From Symmetrospora coprosmae (lineage: Eukaryota; Basidiomycota; Cystobasidiomycetes; Symmetrosporaceae), in NCBI GenBank assembly GCA_008802785.1, contig VUYT01000010.1, positions 434,001 to 498,000 of the forward strand: DNA of 64,000 bases, read 5' to 3'. Positions 63,691 through 64,000 of this stretch are shown one piece after another. A model generated the notes under the pieces. That model worked only from the letters and a program-made list of their open reading frames with translations. It was not told where the DNA came from and did not search any database. Position 1 is the first letter of the stretch. Each line of letters begins with the position of its first letter. A program made the translations under genes and the position numbers.

Positions 63691-64000
63691 ATGGCTTTAC
63701 CACCATCACAGCCCGCAGAAGGCGAGCACCACACCCCAGATGCCGACACAAGCACCACAGCGCCAGCCGTACCTCCGGACACTGCACCTTACTTTGTCGA
63801 CCACCCCGCCGACACAGGCCGCGAGATCTGCCGCCAGTGCCTCCGGGCGGAGCAAACCCCGCTCGTCGCGTCGATACTGCAAGACCTCGAAGATGACGCA
63901 CCGTTCCAGAAAGAGGAAGCCTTGCTTGGAGACTCACTGGGTATCACCATCGTAGTGCAGCCGCCAGTCTCGGAACGCACGCGGAATCTTTGCGGACGAG
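63691..64000 (+). CDS. Unrecognised protein, 5' part only
   Basis: From ATG 63691 the frame is open to the window edge (103 residues). It starts MALPPSQPAEGEHHTPDADT, then a polar Thr/Ala/Pro stretch, then APYFVDHPADTGREICRQCL, RAEQTPLVASILQDLEDDAP and LLGDSLGITIVVQPPVSERT. CRQC is a single CxxC pair. No family is recognised from this piece. The true start is supported by the C/T-rich leader and open frame only. Confidence 0.45.
   Translation, partial: MALPPSQPAEGEHHTPDADTSTTAPAVPPDTAPYFVDHPADTGREICRQCLRAEQTPLVASILQDLEDDAPFQKEEALLGDSLGITIVVQPPVSERTRNLCGR

Noticed and set aside
1-64000. tRNA, rRNA, transposon or virus-like elements
   Set aside because: No A/B box pairs, reverse transcriptase, integrase, transposase or capsid motifs, and no long terminal or inverted repeats were noticed. 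A tRNAscan/RepeatMasker run would settle it.

Overview
The window looks like a nuclear chromosome segment from a basidiomycete fungus. Genes are dense and lie on both strands. They are split by many short introns, mostly 35 to 120 bases, with GTGAGT, GTGCGT or GTAAGT donors, a CTGAC or CTGAT branch point and a CAG or TAG acceptor. Base composition is GC-rich, and the proteins carry long Ser/Ala/Pro-rich low-complexity stretches. Protein content fits Ustilaginomycotina or a relative, but I cannot place it to genus. I see no rRNA, tRNA, CRISPR array, transposon or virus-like element. All gene models were assembled by hand from reading frames, splice signals, phase agreement and family knowledge, so exon ends are proposals.

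Layout. 1-3.8 kb: a minus-strand SLD3-like replication-initiation gene cut by the left edge, then a small mitochondrial-type protein. 3.9-9.3 kb (plus): glutathione synthetase GSH2, a Zn2Cys6 transcription factor, and a TATA-driven small secreted protein that looks decayed. 9.6-18.8 kb (minus): long-chain acyl-CoA synthetase, ARO8-type aminotransferase, OAC1-type mitochondrial carrier, and a WW-domain protein. 18.9-20.9 kb (plus): SRP14 and an intact paralogue of the secreted protein. 21.2-26.2 kb: a divergent pair, F-box protein and COG5. 26.2-27.9 kb: no confident gene. 27.9-33.9 kb (minus): an STE23/insulin-degrading-enzyme metallopeptidase with 16 exons, and an unrecognised protein. 35.5-45 kb: a YPR097W/LEC1-type PX protein, a MYND-finger protein and a large disordered protein with N-terminal cysteine pairs. 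45.1-50.8 kb: a PAF-acetylhydrolase-like lipase divergent from a fluoride exporter (FEX), then a CDC10-type septin. 51.2-55.5 kb (minus): an unrecognised protein with 35-base introns and a universal-stress-domain protein. 55.7-63 kb: DOA1/PLAA, facing a second STE23-type peptidase with 5 exons and a mitochondrial-type presequence. A gene cut by the right edge starts at 63,691.

Most genes are unrelated housekeeping functions: glutathione synthesis, fatty acid activation, amino acid transamination, mitochondrial transport, Golgi tethering, SRP translocation, ubiquitin handling and the septin cytoskeleton. Two paralogue pairs stand out. One is a pair of six-cysteine secreted proteins sharing intron positions. 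The other is a pair of M16 metallopeptidases that each keep the exact HxxEH-x76-E zinc signature but differ in exon number and probable targeting. These are the most interesting observations in the window.
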